Below, piece by piece: positions 1-10,132 of a stretch of 64,000 bases of DNA. The stretch is from an uncultured Pelagibacteraceae bacterium (lineage in GTDB: Bacteria; Pseudomonadota; Alphaproteobacteria; Pelagibacterales; Pelagibacteraceae), in NCBI GenBank assembly GCA_902550805.1, contig CACDAL010000004.1, forward strand, positions 27,177-91,176, read 5' to 3'. The position numbers and the translations under genes are program-made. The notes beneath the pieces were generated by a model. The model was not told the origin of the DNA, did no database searches, and was given only the letters and a program-made list of their open reading frames with translations. How positions within the stretch are numbered: position 1 is the stretch's first letter; each line of letters starts with the position of its first letter.

Positions 1-201
1 GCCTTTGTAAAAACTCTCTGGTGCATCAATGCCTGAAAATCTAATTTTTTTTTTACCTATTTGAATTGTATCTCCATCTATAACTCTATCCAAACCTTTG
101 CCAAAAAAAGTGGCTTTAATTTCAAAACAGTAAGAATTTGATGTGCTTATAAAAAATAAAATAAATGCAAAATTATTTAAAATCAGACTTAGCTTTTTCA
201 T
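1..201 (-). CDS. Staphylococcal-nuclease-like (thermonuclease) protein, N-terminal part, truncated by window edge
   Basis: Reverse-strand translation from ATG at 201: MKKLSLILNNFAFILFFISTSNSYCFEIKATFFGKGLDRVIDGDTIQIGKKKIRFSGIDAPESFYKG; the RVIDGDTI...RFSGIDAPE motif is typical of SNase domains and a signal-peptide-like N-terminus precedes it. Not in the supplied ORF track. Confidence 0.8.
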   Translation of the reverse strand, partial: MKKLSLILNNFAFILFFISTSNSYCFEIKATFFGKGLDRVIDGDTIQIGKKKIRFSGIDAPESFYKG

Positions 202-481
202 TAAGCTCATCCATTTTTTTTCTAATGTCTTCGTCTAAAATATTATGATCTTTCAGATCTTCTTTAACTTTTCTAAATACATCGTCATCTCCTGCTTCTG
301 CAAAATCAGCTTTTATTACCGCTTCTATATATTCTTTTTCCTGATCAGAATCTTTACCTAAAATTTGTGAAACCCATTGACCTAAATATTTATTTCTACG
401 AGCGCTTACTTTAAACTGCAGTTCTTCATCATGTACAAACTTTTTTTCAAAACTTTTTTCTCTTTCCTCAAAAGTACTCAC
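173..481 (-). CDS. DUF1476 family protein (alphaproteobacterial F1-ATPase zeta/inhibitor subunit-like)
   Basis: 102 aa, FEEREKSFEKKFVHDEELQFKVSARRNKYLGQW is the typical DUF1476 N-terminus; GTG start overlapping the upstream stop (GTGA). Confidence 0.85.
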   Translation of the reverse strand: MSTFEEREKSFEKKFVHDEELQFKVSARRNKYLGQWVSQILGKDSDQEKEYIEAVIKADFAEAGDDDVFRKVKEDLKDHNILDEDIRKKMDELNEKAKSDFK

Positions 482-849
482 TTTAACCTCCTAAAAATAA
501 ATAATTTAAATAAAATTAAAGATAATAATACTCCCAATATATTTCCAAGTAAATCTGCAACTTCAAAACTCCTGATGGGGATAATTATATGAAGTAATTC
601 TAAAAGTATTGATAATGATATTAAATAATAGGATATTTTTTTTAAATCTTTTGAAAAAGATAAAAATCCTATAGCTGATAAAATAAAAAAAACATAAAAA
701 TGATTGGAGGAAACTAAAAAATCTCTTGTTAGCTGAGGTTGAATATAACAATCATTATACAAGAAACATCCCATAATACTTCCTGGATATAAATAGAAAA
801 TAATTAGTATAATGTTTAATACGTAAAATGAATTCTTTAATATTTTCAT
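478..849 (-). CDS. VanZ-like small membrane protein
   Basis: 123 aa with several hydrophobic segments and ...EVADLLGNILGVLLSLILF at the end, as in VanZ-like proteins. Confidence 0.6.
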   Translation of the reverse strand: MKILKNSFYVLNIILIIFYLYPGSIMGCFLYNDCYIQPQLTRDFLVSSNHFYVFFILSAIGFLSFSKDLKKISYYLISLSILLELLHIIIPIRSFEVADLLGNILGVLLSLILFKLFIFRRLK

Positions 850-875
850 AATTATTCTATATTAAATTTTCATAT

Positions 876-1592
876 ATGAGTCATCTTATACTTGTAAGAC
901 ATGGACAAAGTGAATGGAATTTAGAAAATAGATTTACCGGTTGGGTGGATGTCGATTTAGCACCCAAAGGAAAACTTGAGGCTTGCAAAGCGGGTGAATT
1001 AATAAAAAAACTTGATGTAAGTATTGAACATTTTTTTTGTTCTTATCAAAAAAGAGCTATTAATACTTTAAAATTGATATTGAACACTATGAGAATTAAA
1101 GATGATAAAATAGTTAAAGCATGGGAATTGAATGAAAGACATTACGGATCTTTAACTGGTTTAAACAAAGATGAAATGAAAAAAAAATTAGGTGAAGATA
1201 AAATTCATATTTTTAGAAGATCTTGGGATATGCCTCCAGATCCTTTAAGTAAAAACAATCCTTATCATCCTTTAAATATTGAAATTTATAAAAATATACC
1301 AAAAGAAAAAATACCTGACACTGAGTCATTAAAAGATACATATGATAGAGTAATTCCATATTTCAAAAAACATATAGAAAAAAAGATAAGTGAAAATGTT
1401 ATAATTTCTGCTCATGGAAATTCTATTAGATCTCTCTGCAAATTTTTATTTGAAATAAATAATGAAGAAATTTCAAATTTAGAAATTCCAACAGGCAATC
1501 CTCTAATTTTAAAATTTGATGATAATATTAAATTATTAGATGCAAAATATTTAGATCAGGAAAGGGCAAAAGATTTAATTAAATTTAATTAA
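876..1592 (+). CDS. gpmA: 2,3-bisphosphoglycerate-dependent phosphoglycerate mutase
   Basis: LVRHGQSEWNLENRFTGWVDVDL and ISAHGNSIRSL motifs. Confidence 0.95.
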   Translation: MSHLILVRHGQSEWNLENRFTGWVDVDLAPKGKLEACKAGELIKKLDVSIEHFFCSYQKRAINTLKLILNTMRIKDDKIVKAWELNERHYGSLTGLNKDEMKKKLGEDKIHIFRRSWDMPPDPLSKNNPYHPLNIEIYKNIPKEKIPDTESLKDTYDRVIPYFKKHIEKKISENVIISAHGNSIRSLCKFLFEINNEEISNLEIPTGNPLILKFDDNIKLLDAKYLDQERAKDLIKFN

Positions 1593-2272
1593 TTCAATTT
1601 ATTATATATATCAATGTCTGTTACATGGGTAAATTCACTTAAACTTTCATATCCATATAATTCTTTTTTATCTAATAAATCATTCCAAATTTCAGACATT
1701 GAAAAAATATTATTTTCCACTTTTTCAAATATTTTTCTATTTAATATCTGACAACCGGTATATATAAATTCATTTTTACTTTCTTTGTATAGTTTGCCAT
1801 TATTCAAATTAAAATCTCCTTTAAATCGAGTGTCAAAACTTCTGTTTTTTTTTACCACCATAAGTAAATTTTTTATTTTATTTTTAAAATAAAATTTTTC
1901 CATTTCAAAAAATGTATTCATATAATTTGAATTCCATAAAGTATCTGGATTCAAAGTAAGAAAATCTTCTTCCTCAGATTTTTTAATTAAATTATATATA
2001 CCACCACCAGTATCTAATATTCTTTCACCATCATTTATAATATCTATATTTAAAGAATTGTTTTGTTTTTCAATAAAATTATTGATTTGATCACTTAAAT
2101 AAAATGTATTTATTTTTAATTTGGTTATCCCAACAGATTCAACAAATTTTAATGTATTGTCCAATAAGTTCAAATTTTTAACATTTAACAATGGCTTGGG
2201 GACATTATTTGTTATCGGTGCTAATCTTTTTCCGTAGCCTGCACATAATATTAAAGCTGTTTTAATTTTCAT
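1589..2272 (-). CDS. murU: Sugar-phosphate nucleotidyltransferase (MurU-like)
   Basis: TALILCAGYGKRLAPITNNVPKPLLNV nucleotidyltransferase signature; adjacent to an AmgK-like kinase. Confidence 0.8.
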   Translation of the reverse strand: MKIKTALILCAGYGKRLAPITNNVPKPLLNVKNLNLLDNTLKFVESVGITKLKINTFYLSDQINNFIEKQNNSLNIDIINDGERILDTGGGIYNLIKKSEEEDFLTLNPDTLWNSNYMNTFFEMEKFYFKNKIKNLLMVVKKNRSFDTRFKGDFNLNNGKLYKESKNEFIYTGCQILNRKIFEKVENNIFSMSEIWNDLLDKKELYGYESLSEFTHVTDIDIYNKLN

Positions 2273-3221
2273 AATTTCTAATTTTTTCTGGAAAATTCTT
2301 ATCTATAATTTTTTTTAATTCACTAAACTTTCTATTATTATTAATTCTATTTTCTATTAATTTCCAAGCATAAGGTATGAGTTTTAAATATTTATGTTTT
2401 CGATCTCGCGCGGAAAGTCTTGAAAAAATTCCAATTATTTTAAAATTTCTTAATATCGATAAAATTTCAAAATCGTTTTTAAATTTGTTCTTATCTAATG
2501 ATTTATTTATTTTAATAAATTCATTAAAAATTTTATCCTTTAATTTTTTATTTGTCTTAAGTCGAACATCGTCAATTAATGATGCCAAATCATATGCTAT
2601 ATTGCCATAAACTGCGTCCTGACTATCTATTAATCCAAAACCCTTTTTGGTAACCATTATGTTTGAAACATGAAAATCACGGTGAATAAAGATTTTTTTT
2701 TTGTAAATCAAACTATTTAACAAATTTTTAAATATCTTTGATATCTTTCTTTTTATAACATTCTTTCTTTCACCTTTTATAAATTTAGGCAAATACCATT
2801 TCAAAAATAAATTTGATTCATTAATCAGAATTTCTTTGGAATAGTTTGGAATTTTATATTCTGTATTTAAAAATGTTTTTATTTTTTTTGTTTTTATTTT
2901 TTGAATCTTTTTGAGCAATAAAAGAATTTTTTTATAAAAAAATAATTGATTTACTTTTTTTTTTCTTAAAAATTGTGAAACAATTAAGTCACCAAAGTCT
3001 TCAATCTCTATATAATTTTTATTATAATTGTTGTTTATCAATTTTGGAGCTAGTAATTTTTTTTTTATTAAAAGTTTGTTTATTGCGGCATAAATAACTA
3101 AATTAATTTTTTTTTGTTTTTTGCAATAAACTATAACTGAAGTCTGTTTTAAATTTTTTTTTCTATAAAAAGATCTAAAAGATGCGTCACCTGATAATTT
3201 TTTTAAGTTATTTAAGTTCAT
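2262..3221 (-). CDS. amgK: Aminoglycoside-phosphotransferase-fold sugar kinase (AmgK-like)
   Basis: SGDASFRSFYR, IHRDFHVSNIMV, GLIDSQDAVYGNIAYDLASL motifs; next to MurU-like gene. Confidence 0.8.
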   Translation of the reverse strand: MNLNNLKKLSGDASFRSFYRKKNLKQTSVIVYCKKQKKINLVIYAAINKLLIKKKLLAPKLINNNYNKNYIEIEDFGDLIVSQFLRKKKVNQLFFYKKILLLLKKIQKIKTKKIKTFLNTEYKIPNYSKEILINESNLFLKWYLPKFIKGERKNVIKRKISKIFKNLLNSLIYKKKIFIHRDFHVSNIMVTKKGFGLIDSQDAVYGNIAYDLASLIDDVRLKTNKKLKDKIFNEFIKINKSLDKNKFKNDFEILSILRNFKIIGIFSRLSARDRKHKYLKLIPYAWKLIENRINNNRKFSELKKIIDKNFPEKIRNYEN

Positions 3222-3690
3222 CTAAGAAACTAATTTTTCCGTTTGTTGAAATAGTAAGAAATCTTTTATTGTAATCTTCATCATATTCAAAATGTAAATC
3301 TAATATATTATTTATTTTATAATTTTTAATTATTTCAGGCCATTCAATTAAAGTAATTTGTTCTGAAATATTTTCAAAAATACCAAGACTATTTAATTCT
3401 TTTTCATCACTAATCCTATATAGGTCATAATGCCTAATAATTAATGATTGTAAGTGATACTCATTAACTAAATTAAAAGTTGGGCTAGGCACCTCTGTAA
3501 TTGATTGTTTGTTTCTTGTTTGCAAAAAGTTAATTAGGTATTTAATAAAAGTTGATTTACCAACTCCTAATTCTCCTTTAAAAAATAAAATATCACCAAT
3601 TTTAATGTTATTGGATAATATTTTTGCAATAGATTTTGTCTTGCCTTCTTCTGAGATATTAATTCTGCTACTTCTAGTAGCGGTAAGCAT
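3208..3690 (-). CDS. tsaE: tRNA threonylcarbamoyladenosine biosynthesis ATPase TsaE
   Basis: [41 protein letters not shown]. Start reset from 3768 to the internal Met at 3690 ([13 protein letters not shown]), leaving a 17-bp overlap with ahcY. Confidence 0.88.
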   Translation of the reverse strand: MLTATRSSRINISEEGKTKSIAKILSNNIKIGDILFFKGELGVGKSTFIKYLINFLQTRNKQSITEVPSPTFNLVNEYHLQSLIIRHYDLYRISDEKELNSLGIFENISEQITLIEWPEIIKNYKINNILDLHFEYDEDYNKRFLTISTNGKISFLDELK

Positions 3691-4966
3691 CTGGTTTATA
3701 AGGTCCTTCCGGTGTAACACTAATATAATCTGCTTGATCTTTAGACAATTTAGTAAGTTTAGCACCAACTTTTTCTAGATGAAGTCTTGCTACCTTTTCA
3801 TCAAGGTGTTTTGGCAATACATATACTTTTTTTTCATACTTGTCAGAGTTATTCCATAATTCAATTTGCGCAGTAACTTGATTTGTAAATGAAGCACTCA
3901 TAACAAAACTTGGGTGTCCAGTTGCACAACCTAAATTTACCAATCTCCCTTCGGCTAGTAAAATGATTCTCTTGCTGTCTGGAAATGTTATTTCATGTAC
4001 TTGAGGTTTAATTTCATCCCATTTATAATTTTTTAAAGCTTCGACTTGAATTTCATTATCAAAGTGACCAATATTACAAAGTATTGCCCTATCTTTCATT
4101 GCTCTCATATGATCTGCGGTAACTATATCTTTATTTCCAGTCGCTGTTACTACTATGTCCGCTTCTTTAATCATTTCATCCATTAATACTACCTCATAAC
4201 CTTCCATAGCTGCTTGTAATGCACATATAGGATCTGTTTCAGTTACCATTACTCTTGCTCCACTTTGACGTAAAGATGCTGCACTCCCCTTTCCAACATC
4301 TCCGAAGCCTGCAACAATTGCAACTTTGCCTGACATCATAACATCTGTTGCTCTCTTAATCCCGTCAACTAAACTTTCTCGACAACCATATAAATTATCA
4401 AATTTTGATTTTGTAACAGAATCATTAACATTAATGGCTGGAACTAATAAAGTTCCTTCTGATTCCATTTTCTTTAGAGCTAAAACTCCAGTGGTAGTTT
4501 CTTCCGAAAGTCCTTTAATTGATTTTAATAAATCTTTATAATCTTTGTGCATTAAAGCTGTTAAATCCCCACCATCATCAAGAATCATATTTGGTTTCCA
4601 ATCCTTTTTTCCTTCGATTGTTTGTTTAACGCACCACCAGTACTCTTCTTCAGTTTCTCCTTTCCACGCAAATACTGGAATCCCAGCTTTAGCTATTGCT
4701 GCTGCTGCATGATCTTGTGTTGAAAATATGTTGCATGAAGACCATCTTACCTCTGCTCCCAATTCAACTAATGTTTCTATAAGAACTGCTGTCTGAATTG
4801 TCATGTGAAGGCAACCTAATATTCTTGCTCCTTTAAGCGGCTTCTTTCCTTTATATTCTGTTCTCAATGCCATTAAGCCTGGCATTTCAGTTTCTGCTAG
4901 TGAAACTTCTTTTCTTCCAAATTCTGCTAAATTAATATCTTTAACTTTGTAGTCACTCATATTCAT
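3674..4966 (-). CDS. ahcY: Adenosylhomocysteinase
   Basis: [56 protein letters not shown]-terminal KPDAYRY. Start likely 4966 or 4960, not 4999. Confidence 0.97.
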   Translation of the reverse strand: MNMSDYKVKDINLAEFGRKEVSLAETEMPGLMALRTEYKGKKPLKGARILGCLHMTIQTAVLIETLVELGAEVRWSSCNIFSTQDHAAAAIAKAGIPVFAWKGETEEEYWWCVKQTIEGKKDWKPNMILDDGGDLTALMHKDYKDLLKSIKGLSEETTTGVLALKKMESEGTLLVPAINVNDSVTKSKFDNLYGCRESLVDGIKRATDVMMSGKVAIVAGFGDVGKGSAASLRQSGARVMVTETDPICALQAAMEGYEVVLMDEMIKEADIVVTATGNKDIVTADHMRAMKDRAILCNIGHFDNEIQVEALKNYKWDEIKPQVHEITFPDSKRIILLAEGRLVNLGCATGHPSFVMSASFTNQVTAQIELWNNSDKYEKKVYVLPKHLDEKVARLHLEKVGAKLTKLSKDQADYISVTPEGPYKPDAYRY

Positions 4967-5025
4967 TAATCCTTTCAGGTAAAGTTGGTTTTTTAACAAT
5001 ATTATTTATATTAATCAACTTCTGA

Positions 5026-6561
5026 TTATACAATTGGAAAAGTAATTTCTACTTTTGCACCCTTGTTCTTATTATTTGTGGCTTTTATATCAGCATTATG
5101 AAGTTCAACAAGATTTTTTACAATATTTAAACCCAGTCCAGAATGTTCACCAAATTTTTCAGGTCTATTACTGTAAAATCTATCAAAAATTTTATTTGTG
5201 TCCTTTTCGCTAAACCCAATACCTTCATCTAAAACAACTAATGATAGTCTACCATCTTCTTTTTTGGAAATTTCTACAGTTATTTCCTGATTGTCTTTAC
5301 TAAAAGAAATAGAATTTTCTAAAAGATTAGCAATTATCTGCTCTATCCTACTTTCAATACCAAGAATTTTATATTCTTTTGCACCGTTTGTTTTAAGTTT
5401 AATACCAATTGATCTTTTTGACTCATAAATACTATTGAAATCATCAACGACTGACTTAACTATATTTTTTAGATCAACTTTTATCATCTTTTCAGATGAA
5501 ATAGCCGCTTCATCTTTTAACATTTGTGAATAATCAGTTATTAATCTTTCAATTCTTTCTACATCATGGGATATAATTCCCACTAACTTATTTCTTTGAT
5601 CTTTATTCTCAGTTTCTGAAATAATTTCAGAAGCACTTTTTAAAGATGTTAAAGGATTTCTAATTTCATGAAGTAAATCAGTTGAGTAGTTTTCAGCTGT
5701 AGCAATTCTTTTATTGAGTTCATTTGTCATTTCATCTAATGATTTAGATAAAATACCCAATTCATCATTTCTATTTTTTATATTTTCTATGTTTGATTTT
5801 TCTTTACTTTTGTCTTTTATAATTTTTGTGTAAGTAACAAGATTCCTTATAGGTTTTAAAAAATATCTATTTAAAACAAATGAAAATATCAATATTACAA
5901 TGCCCACAACTATTGCTGTTCTAATTATAAAATTTTTTCTTTCATTGATTGCGGCTTTCACATCATTTGCATTTTCAATAATAGCTAGATAGCCAACATT
6001 TTTATTATTTGTTATGACATTTCTTATAGTTATTAATAAAAAATGATCATATGATTCTTCTATAAATGTATATGGCTTTCCAAACTGGCTTGAATTTGAA
6101 TAATTTTTCAATTTTAAAATAATTTTAGAAGATTTATTTTTTTTCTTAATTTCACTTTTTTTTTCCTTTTTATTTATATCTTTATTTAGATCATTCATTT
6201 CCACTATATCTAATCTTTTTGAAAAAGCTCTAGGATCTAAATCTAATGTGTCTGTATCTCCAATTAACTTAAAATTATTATCAAAAATTTGTACTCTATC
6301 CAAATTTTGAAAAAGAAATCTGGTAGAAAATAAAAATTTTCTTATATCTTTTTCATTAAATTCGATTTTTAACCTATTAAGATTTTCTATTGTATTATTT
6401 AAGGTTTTAATGTGATTAAAGGTTTTATCTTTTATTAATGATGATTGAATACTATTAAAATAAATTAATGTTAAAATTCCAATAACTAATAAAACAAGAA
6501 AATTAATAAAAAGGAATTTTTTTAAAATAGATAAATTTTTTATAAATATACTTAACATCAC
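5026..6561 (-). CDS. chvG: Sensor histidine kinase, ChvG-like
   Basis: HAMP-like linker, DLLHEIRNPLTSLKSA H-box, GLGLNIVKNLVELH G-box; next to ChvI-like regulator. Confidence 0.82.
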   Translation of the reverse strand: MMLSIFIKNLSILKKFLFINFLVLLVIGILTLIYFNSIQSSLIKDKTFNHIKTLNNTIENLNRLKIEFNEKDIRKFLFSTRFLFQNLDRVQIFDNNFKLIGDTDTLDLDPRAFSKRLDIVEMNDLNKDINKKEKKSEIKKKNKSSKIILKLKNYSNSSQFGKPYTFIEESYDHFLLITIRNVITNNKNVGYLAIIENANDVKAAINERKNFIIRTAIVVGIVILIFSFVLNRYFLKPIRNLVTYTKIIKDKSKEKSNIENIKNRNDELGILSKSLDEMTNELNKRIATAENYSTDLLHEIRNPLTSLKSASEIISETENKDQRNKLVGIISHDVERIERLITDYSQMLKDEAAISSEKMIKVDLKNIVKSVVDDFNSIYESKRSIGIKLKTNGAKEYKILGIESRIEQIIANLLENSISFSKDNQEITVEISKKEDGRLSLVVLDEGIGFSEKDTNKIFDRFYSNRPEKFGEHSGLGLNIVKNLVELHNADIKATNNKNKGAKVEITFPIV

Positions 6562-7256
6562 TTAACATTCCAACGATATCCACTTCCATATCTTGTTTCA
6601 ATTGCAGAAAAATTGTTATCTATTTTTTTAAATTTTTTTCTGATTCTTTTGACATGACTATCTATGGTCCTATCTTCTATATCGGTATCTTCTCTGTAAG
6701 CAACATCCATTAGTTGTGATCTTTCTTTAATAATGCCAGGTCTTTTTGCAAGTTCTTTGACAATTAAAAATTCAGTTGTGGTTAACTTGTCAGGAAGCTG
6801 CTTTCCATCCCACTCACACTCTAACTGTAGTGGGTCTAATTTTAATTTTCCATGAGAAATAATATTTTTATTTTCTTCAATATTATTATCTTTTTTCCTC
6901 AGCTGAACTCTAATTCTTTCAATTAAAACTTTCGTTGAAAAACCTCCAGATTTTTTTACAAAATCATCCGCACCGAGTTTTAAACCTAATAATTCATCAA
7001 CCTCATCATCTTTTGAAGTTAAAAAAATTACTGGCATTGATGTTTTTTTTCTTAATTTTTTTAATAACTCTTCACCGTCCATTCTAGGCATCTTTATATC
7101 TATAACTGCTAGATCTGGAGGAGTTCTTGATAAACCTATTAATGCACTTTCTCCATCTAAATAAGTTTGTATATTAAAACCTTCCTTTTCAAGAGATATG
7201 CTTAAACTTGTTAAAATATTCCTATCATCATCTACAAGAGCAATTGTATGTTTCAT
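6558..7256 (-). CDS. chvI: OmpR/PhoB-type response regulator, ChvI-like
   Basis: Receiver IALVDDDRNILTSLSISLE...DIKMPRMDGEELL and C-terminal winged helix RTIDSHVKRIRKKF. Confidence 0.85.
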   Translation of the reverse strand: MKHTIALVDDDRNILTSLSISLEKEGFNIQTYLDGESALIGLSRTPPDLAVIDIKMPRMDGEELLKKLRKKTSMPVIFLTSKDDEVDELLGLKLGADDFVKKSGGFSTKVLIERIRVQLRKKDNNIEENKNIISHGKLKLDPLQLECEWDGKQLPDKLTTTEFLIVKELAKRPGIIKERSQLMDVAYREDTDIEDRTIDSHVKRIRKKFKKIDNNFSAIETRYGSGYRWNVK

Positions 7257-7307
7257 AAATAATATTAAAAATACTAAATTGTTCTAATTTGGGCAATTGA
7301 TTGTTTA

Positions 7308-10082
7308 TTAATGAAGTTCACCCCAATTATCACCACTATTAACATCTACTAACAAAGGAATTGAAAATGAGTGTAAATCACTCTCTTTTACACTTGTCAT
7401 TGTTTCTTTAATTAGCTTTATTGATAAATTTATATCTTTGATATCTGACTCAAAAATTAGTTCATCGTGAATTTGAAGTAACATTTTTAAATTTTTTTTT
7501 TTATTTAAATAAATTTGACTATTCAATCTAATCATTGCCATCCTCATTATTTCTGAAGCAGAACCTTGTATAGGAGCATTTATTGCGGCTCTTTCTTGAA
7601 AGTTTCTTACATTGAAATTTTTATCATTGATTCCAATTATATGAGTCTTTCTGCCAAATAAATTAGTTACATATCCATTTTTCCTGCAAAATTTAATTGT
7701 ATTCAGCATATAATCTTTAATTTCAGGAAATTTTACAAAATATGAATTTAGAAATTCTTCTGCTTCATTATTTGAAACTCCGATTTGTTTTGCTAAACCA
7801 TATTGAGATATTCCATAAATAATACCAAAATTTATTGCTTTAGCTTTTCTTCTCATATCTGAATTTACTTTTTTAATGCTAATATTAAAAACTTGGCTTG
7901 CGGTAATTGAATGAATGTCCTCATTATTTAAAAATGCTTTTTTTAATTCTTTTACATCTGCTAGATCGGCAAGTATTCGCATTTCAATTTGATTATAATC
8001 TGCTGAAATTAACTTTTTATGTTTTTCTGAAACAAAAGCTTTTCTAATATTTCTACCATCATCTGTTTTAATAGGTATATTCTGCAAATTTGGATCGCTA
8101 GAGGCCAATCTCCCAGTGGTAGTAGCGGCTAATAGAAATGAAGTATGAACTCTATTTGTTTTATGGTTTATGTGCTCTGGTAAAGAATCCGAATAAGTAT
8201 TTTTAAGTTTGCTCGCCTGCCTCCAGTCTAATACTAACTTGGGCAATTCATTTCCCTTGAATGCTAAATCTTCTAAAACAGCAGCACTTGTTGCAAAACT
8301 TCCTTTTTTTGTTTTTTTTAATGATGAAATTTTAAGCTCATTATACATAATTTCACCGAGTTGTTTTGTGGATCCTATATTAAATTCTTTTTTTGAAATT
8401 TTATAAATTTTTTTTTCTATCTGATTAATTTTATCTGCAAATTTCATGGATAGCTTATTTAAAAAAGATTTGTCTAATTTGATACCATTTATTTCCATTA
8501 AAGCTAATATTCTGATTAATGGTTTTTCAAAAATTTCATAAATATTGATCAAATTTTCAGATCTTAAAGATTTTAAAAATATTTTATAGAGTCTATAAGT
8601 AATATCGGCATCTTCAGCTGCATAATCTTTTGCTACATCAATATCTACTTCGCTAAAATTTATCTGCTTTTTTCCTACTCCTACTAAATCTTTAAATTTT
8701 ATAGTCTTATGACCTAAATGTATCTCAGATAAAATATCCATGTTATGTCTATTTTTTCCAGCATCAAGCACGTAAGACATAAGCATAGTATCTTCCATGG
8801 AGTTTATATCTATTCCTCTATTGTAAAATATTATGTAGTCAAATTTAATATTTTGTCCTATTTTTTTTATACTTTTATCCTCAAGATAAGGCTTCAAAAT
8901 TTCTAGAACTTTTTTCTCATTTAAATTTTTTCCGTTTTTGTGATTAATGGGAATATAACAAGCATTTCCAATTTTATTTGAAATAGAAATACCTACCAAT
9001 ACTGCTGAATGAGGATCTAATGAGTTAGTTTCTGTATCTATCGAAAACTCACCATTATCTTCAGAATCTTTAAGCCAGTTCTCTATTTCATTTTCTTTTA
9101 TTATAAGTTGGTAATCTTTCTTGCTAATTTTTGAATAAAATTTTTTATTTTTTTCACTTGTATCTTCTTTAATAAATTTAGTTTCTCCATATGTTGAAAT
9201 CACTGAACTTAAAAGTCTATTAAATTCCATTTCTCTCAAAAATTCATAAAGTTTATCTTTGTCTATTTGTTTTAACTCAAATTCACTAATTTTATTTTTT
9301 ACCGGAACATCTCTTTTTAAAGTTACTAGTTTTTTACTAAGTATAGCTTTCTCTTTATTTTCAATAATTGTCTCTCTTCTTTTATTTTGCTTAATTTTAT
9401 TTGCATTTTTTAAAAGATTTTCTAATGTTTTATATTCATTAATTAATTCTGCAGCAGTCTTAACTCCTATACCTGGAACGCCGGGCACATTATCTGAGCT
9501 ATCTCCTGCTAAAGCTTGAACATCCACTACTTCTTTGGGCTTAACTCCAAACTTTTTATTTACATCTTCTTCATTTATAAATTTACTTTTCATTGGATCG
9601 AAAATTCTCACATTTTTTTTGTATAGCTGCATCAAATCTTTATCTGATGAAACAATAGTAACTTTTGCTCCCTCAGATAAAATTTGTTCAACATAAGTTG
9701 CTATTAGATCATCCGCCTCATAATTAAGTAGCTCTATCGAAGGTAAATTAAATGCTAATACAGATTTTCTTATATAGTCAAATTGAGGAACAAGATCATC
9801 TGGAGCTTCAGATCTATTGCCCTTATATTCAGGGTATATTTCATTTCTAAAATTTTTTCTCGCTGAATCAAAAATAACCGCAAAATGAGTTGGTCTTTCT
9901 AAATTCTCACTTGATTTAGTATCCTCTAATAATTTAAATAACATATTGCAGAATCCGCTTACAGCACCAACTGGAAGACCGTCGCTCTTTCTTGTTAAAG
10001 GAGGTAAAGCATAATAAGCTCTAAATATGTAACCAGATCCATCTATCAAATAAAAATGATCAGTTTTTTTAATTTTGCTCAT
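7308..10082 (-). CDS. polA: DNA polymerase I
   Basis: 5' nuclease domain (FYLIDGSGYIFRAYYALPPL), 3'-5' exonuclease-like domain, polymerase motifs TTTGRLASSDPNLQNIP, RRKAKAINFGIIYG, QIHDELIFE. Confidence 0.97.
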   Translation of the reverse strand: MSKIKKTDHFYLIDGSGYIFRAYYALPPLTRKSDGLPVGAVSGFCNMLFKLLEDTKSSENLERPTHFAVIFDSARKNFRNEIYPEYKGNRSEAPDDLVPQFDYIRKSVLAFNLPSIELLNYEADDLIATYVEQILSEGAKVTIVSSDKDLMQLYKKNVRIFDPMKSKFINEEDVNKKFGVKPKEVVDVQALAGDSSDNVPGVPGIGVKTAAELINEYKTLENLLKNANKIKQNKRRETIIENKEKAILSKKLVTLKRDVPVKNKISEFELKQIDKDKLYEFLREMEFNRLLSSVISTYGETKFIKEDTSEKNKKFYSKISKKDYQLIIKENEIENWLKDSEDNGEFSIDTETNSLDPHSAVLVGISISNKIGNACYIPINHKNGKNLNEKKVLEILKPYLEDKSIKKIGQNIKFDYIIFYNRGIDINSMEDTMLMSYVLDAGKNRHNMDILSEIHLGHKTIKFKDLVGVGKKQINFSEVDIDVAKDYAAEDADITYRLYKIFLKSLRSENLINIYEIFEKPLIRILALMEINGIKLDKSFLNKLSMKFADKINQIEKKIYKISKKEFNIGSTKQLGEIMYNELKISSLKKTKKGSFATSAAVLEDLAFKGNELPKLVLDWRQASKLKNTYSDSLPEHINHKTNRVHTSFLLAATTTGRLASSDPNLQNIPIKTDDGRNIRKAFVSEKHKKLISADYNQIEMRILADLADVKELKKAFLNNEDIHSITASQVFNISIKKVNSDMRRKAKAINFGIIYGISQYGLAKQIGVSNNEAEEFLNSYFVKFPEIKDYMLNTIKFCRKNGYVTNLFGRKTHIIGINDKNFNVRNFQERAAINAPIQGSASEIMRMAMIRLNSQIYLNKKKNLKMLLQIHDELIFESDIKDINLSIKLIKETMTSVKESDLHSFSIPLLVDVNSGDNWGELH

Positions 10083-10132
10083 ATAATAATGTTATCTTAA
10101 TTTTTCTTAATGTTATAAATGTATAACCACTT

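Noticed and set aside
3691-3768. N-terminal extension of the supplied tsaE ORF
   Set aside because: Lies inside the 3' end of ahcY in another frame; TsaE homology begins after Met at 3690.
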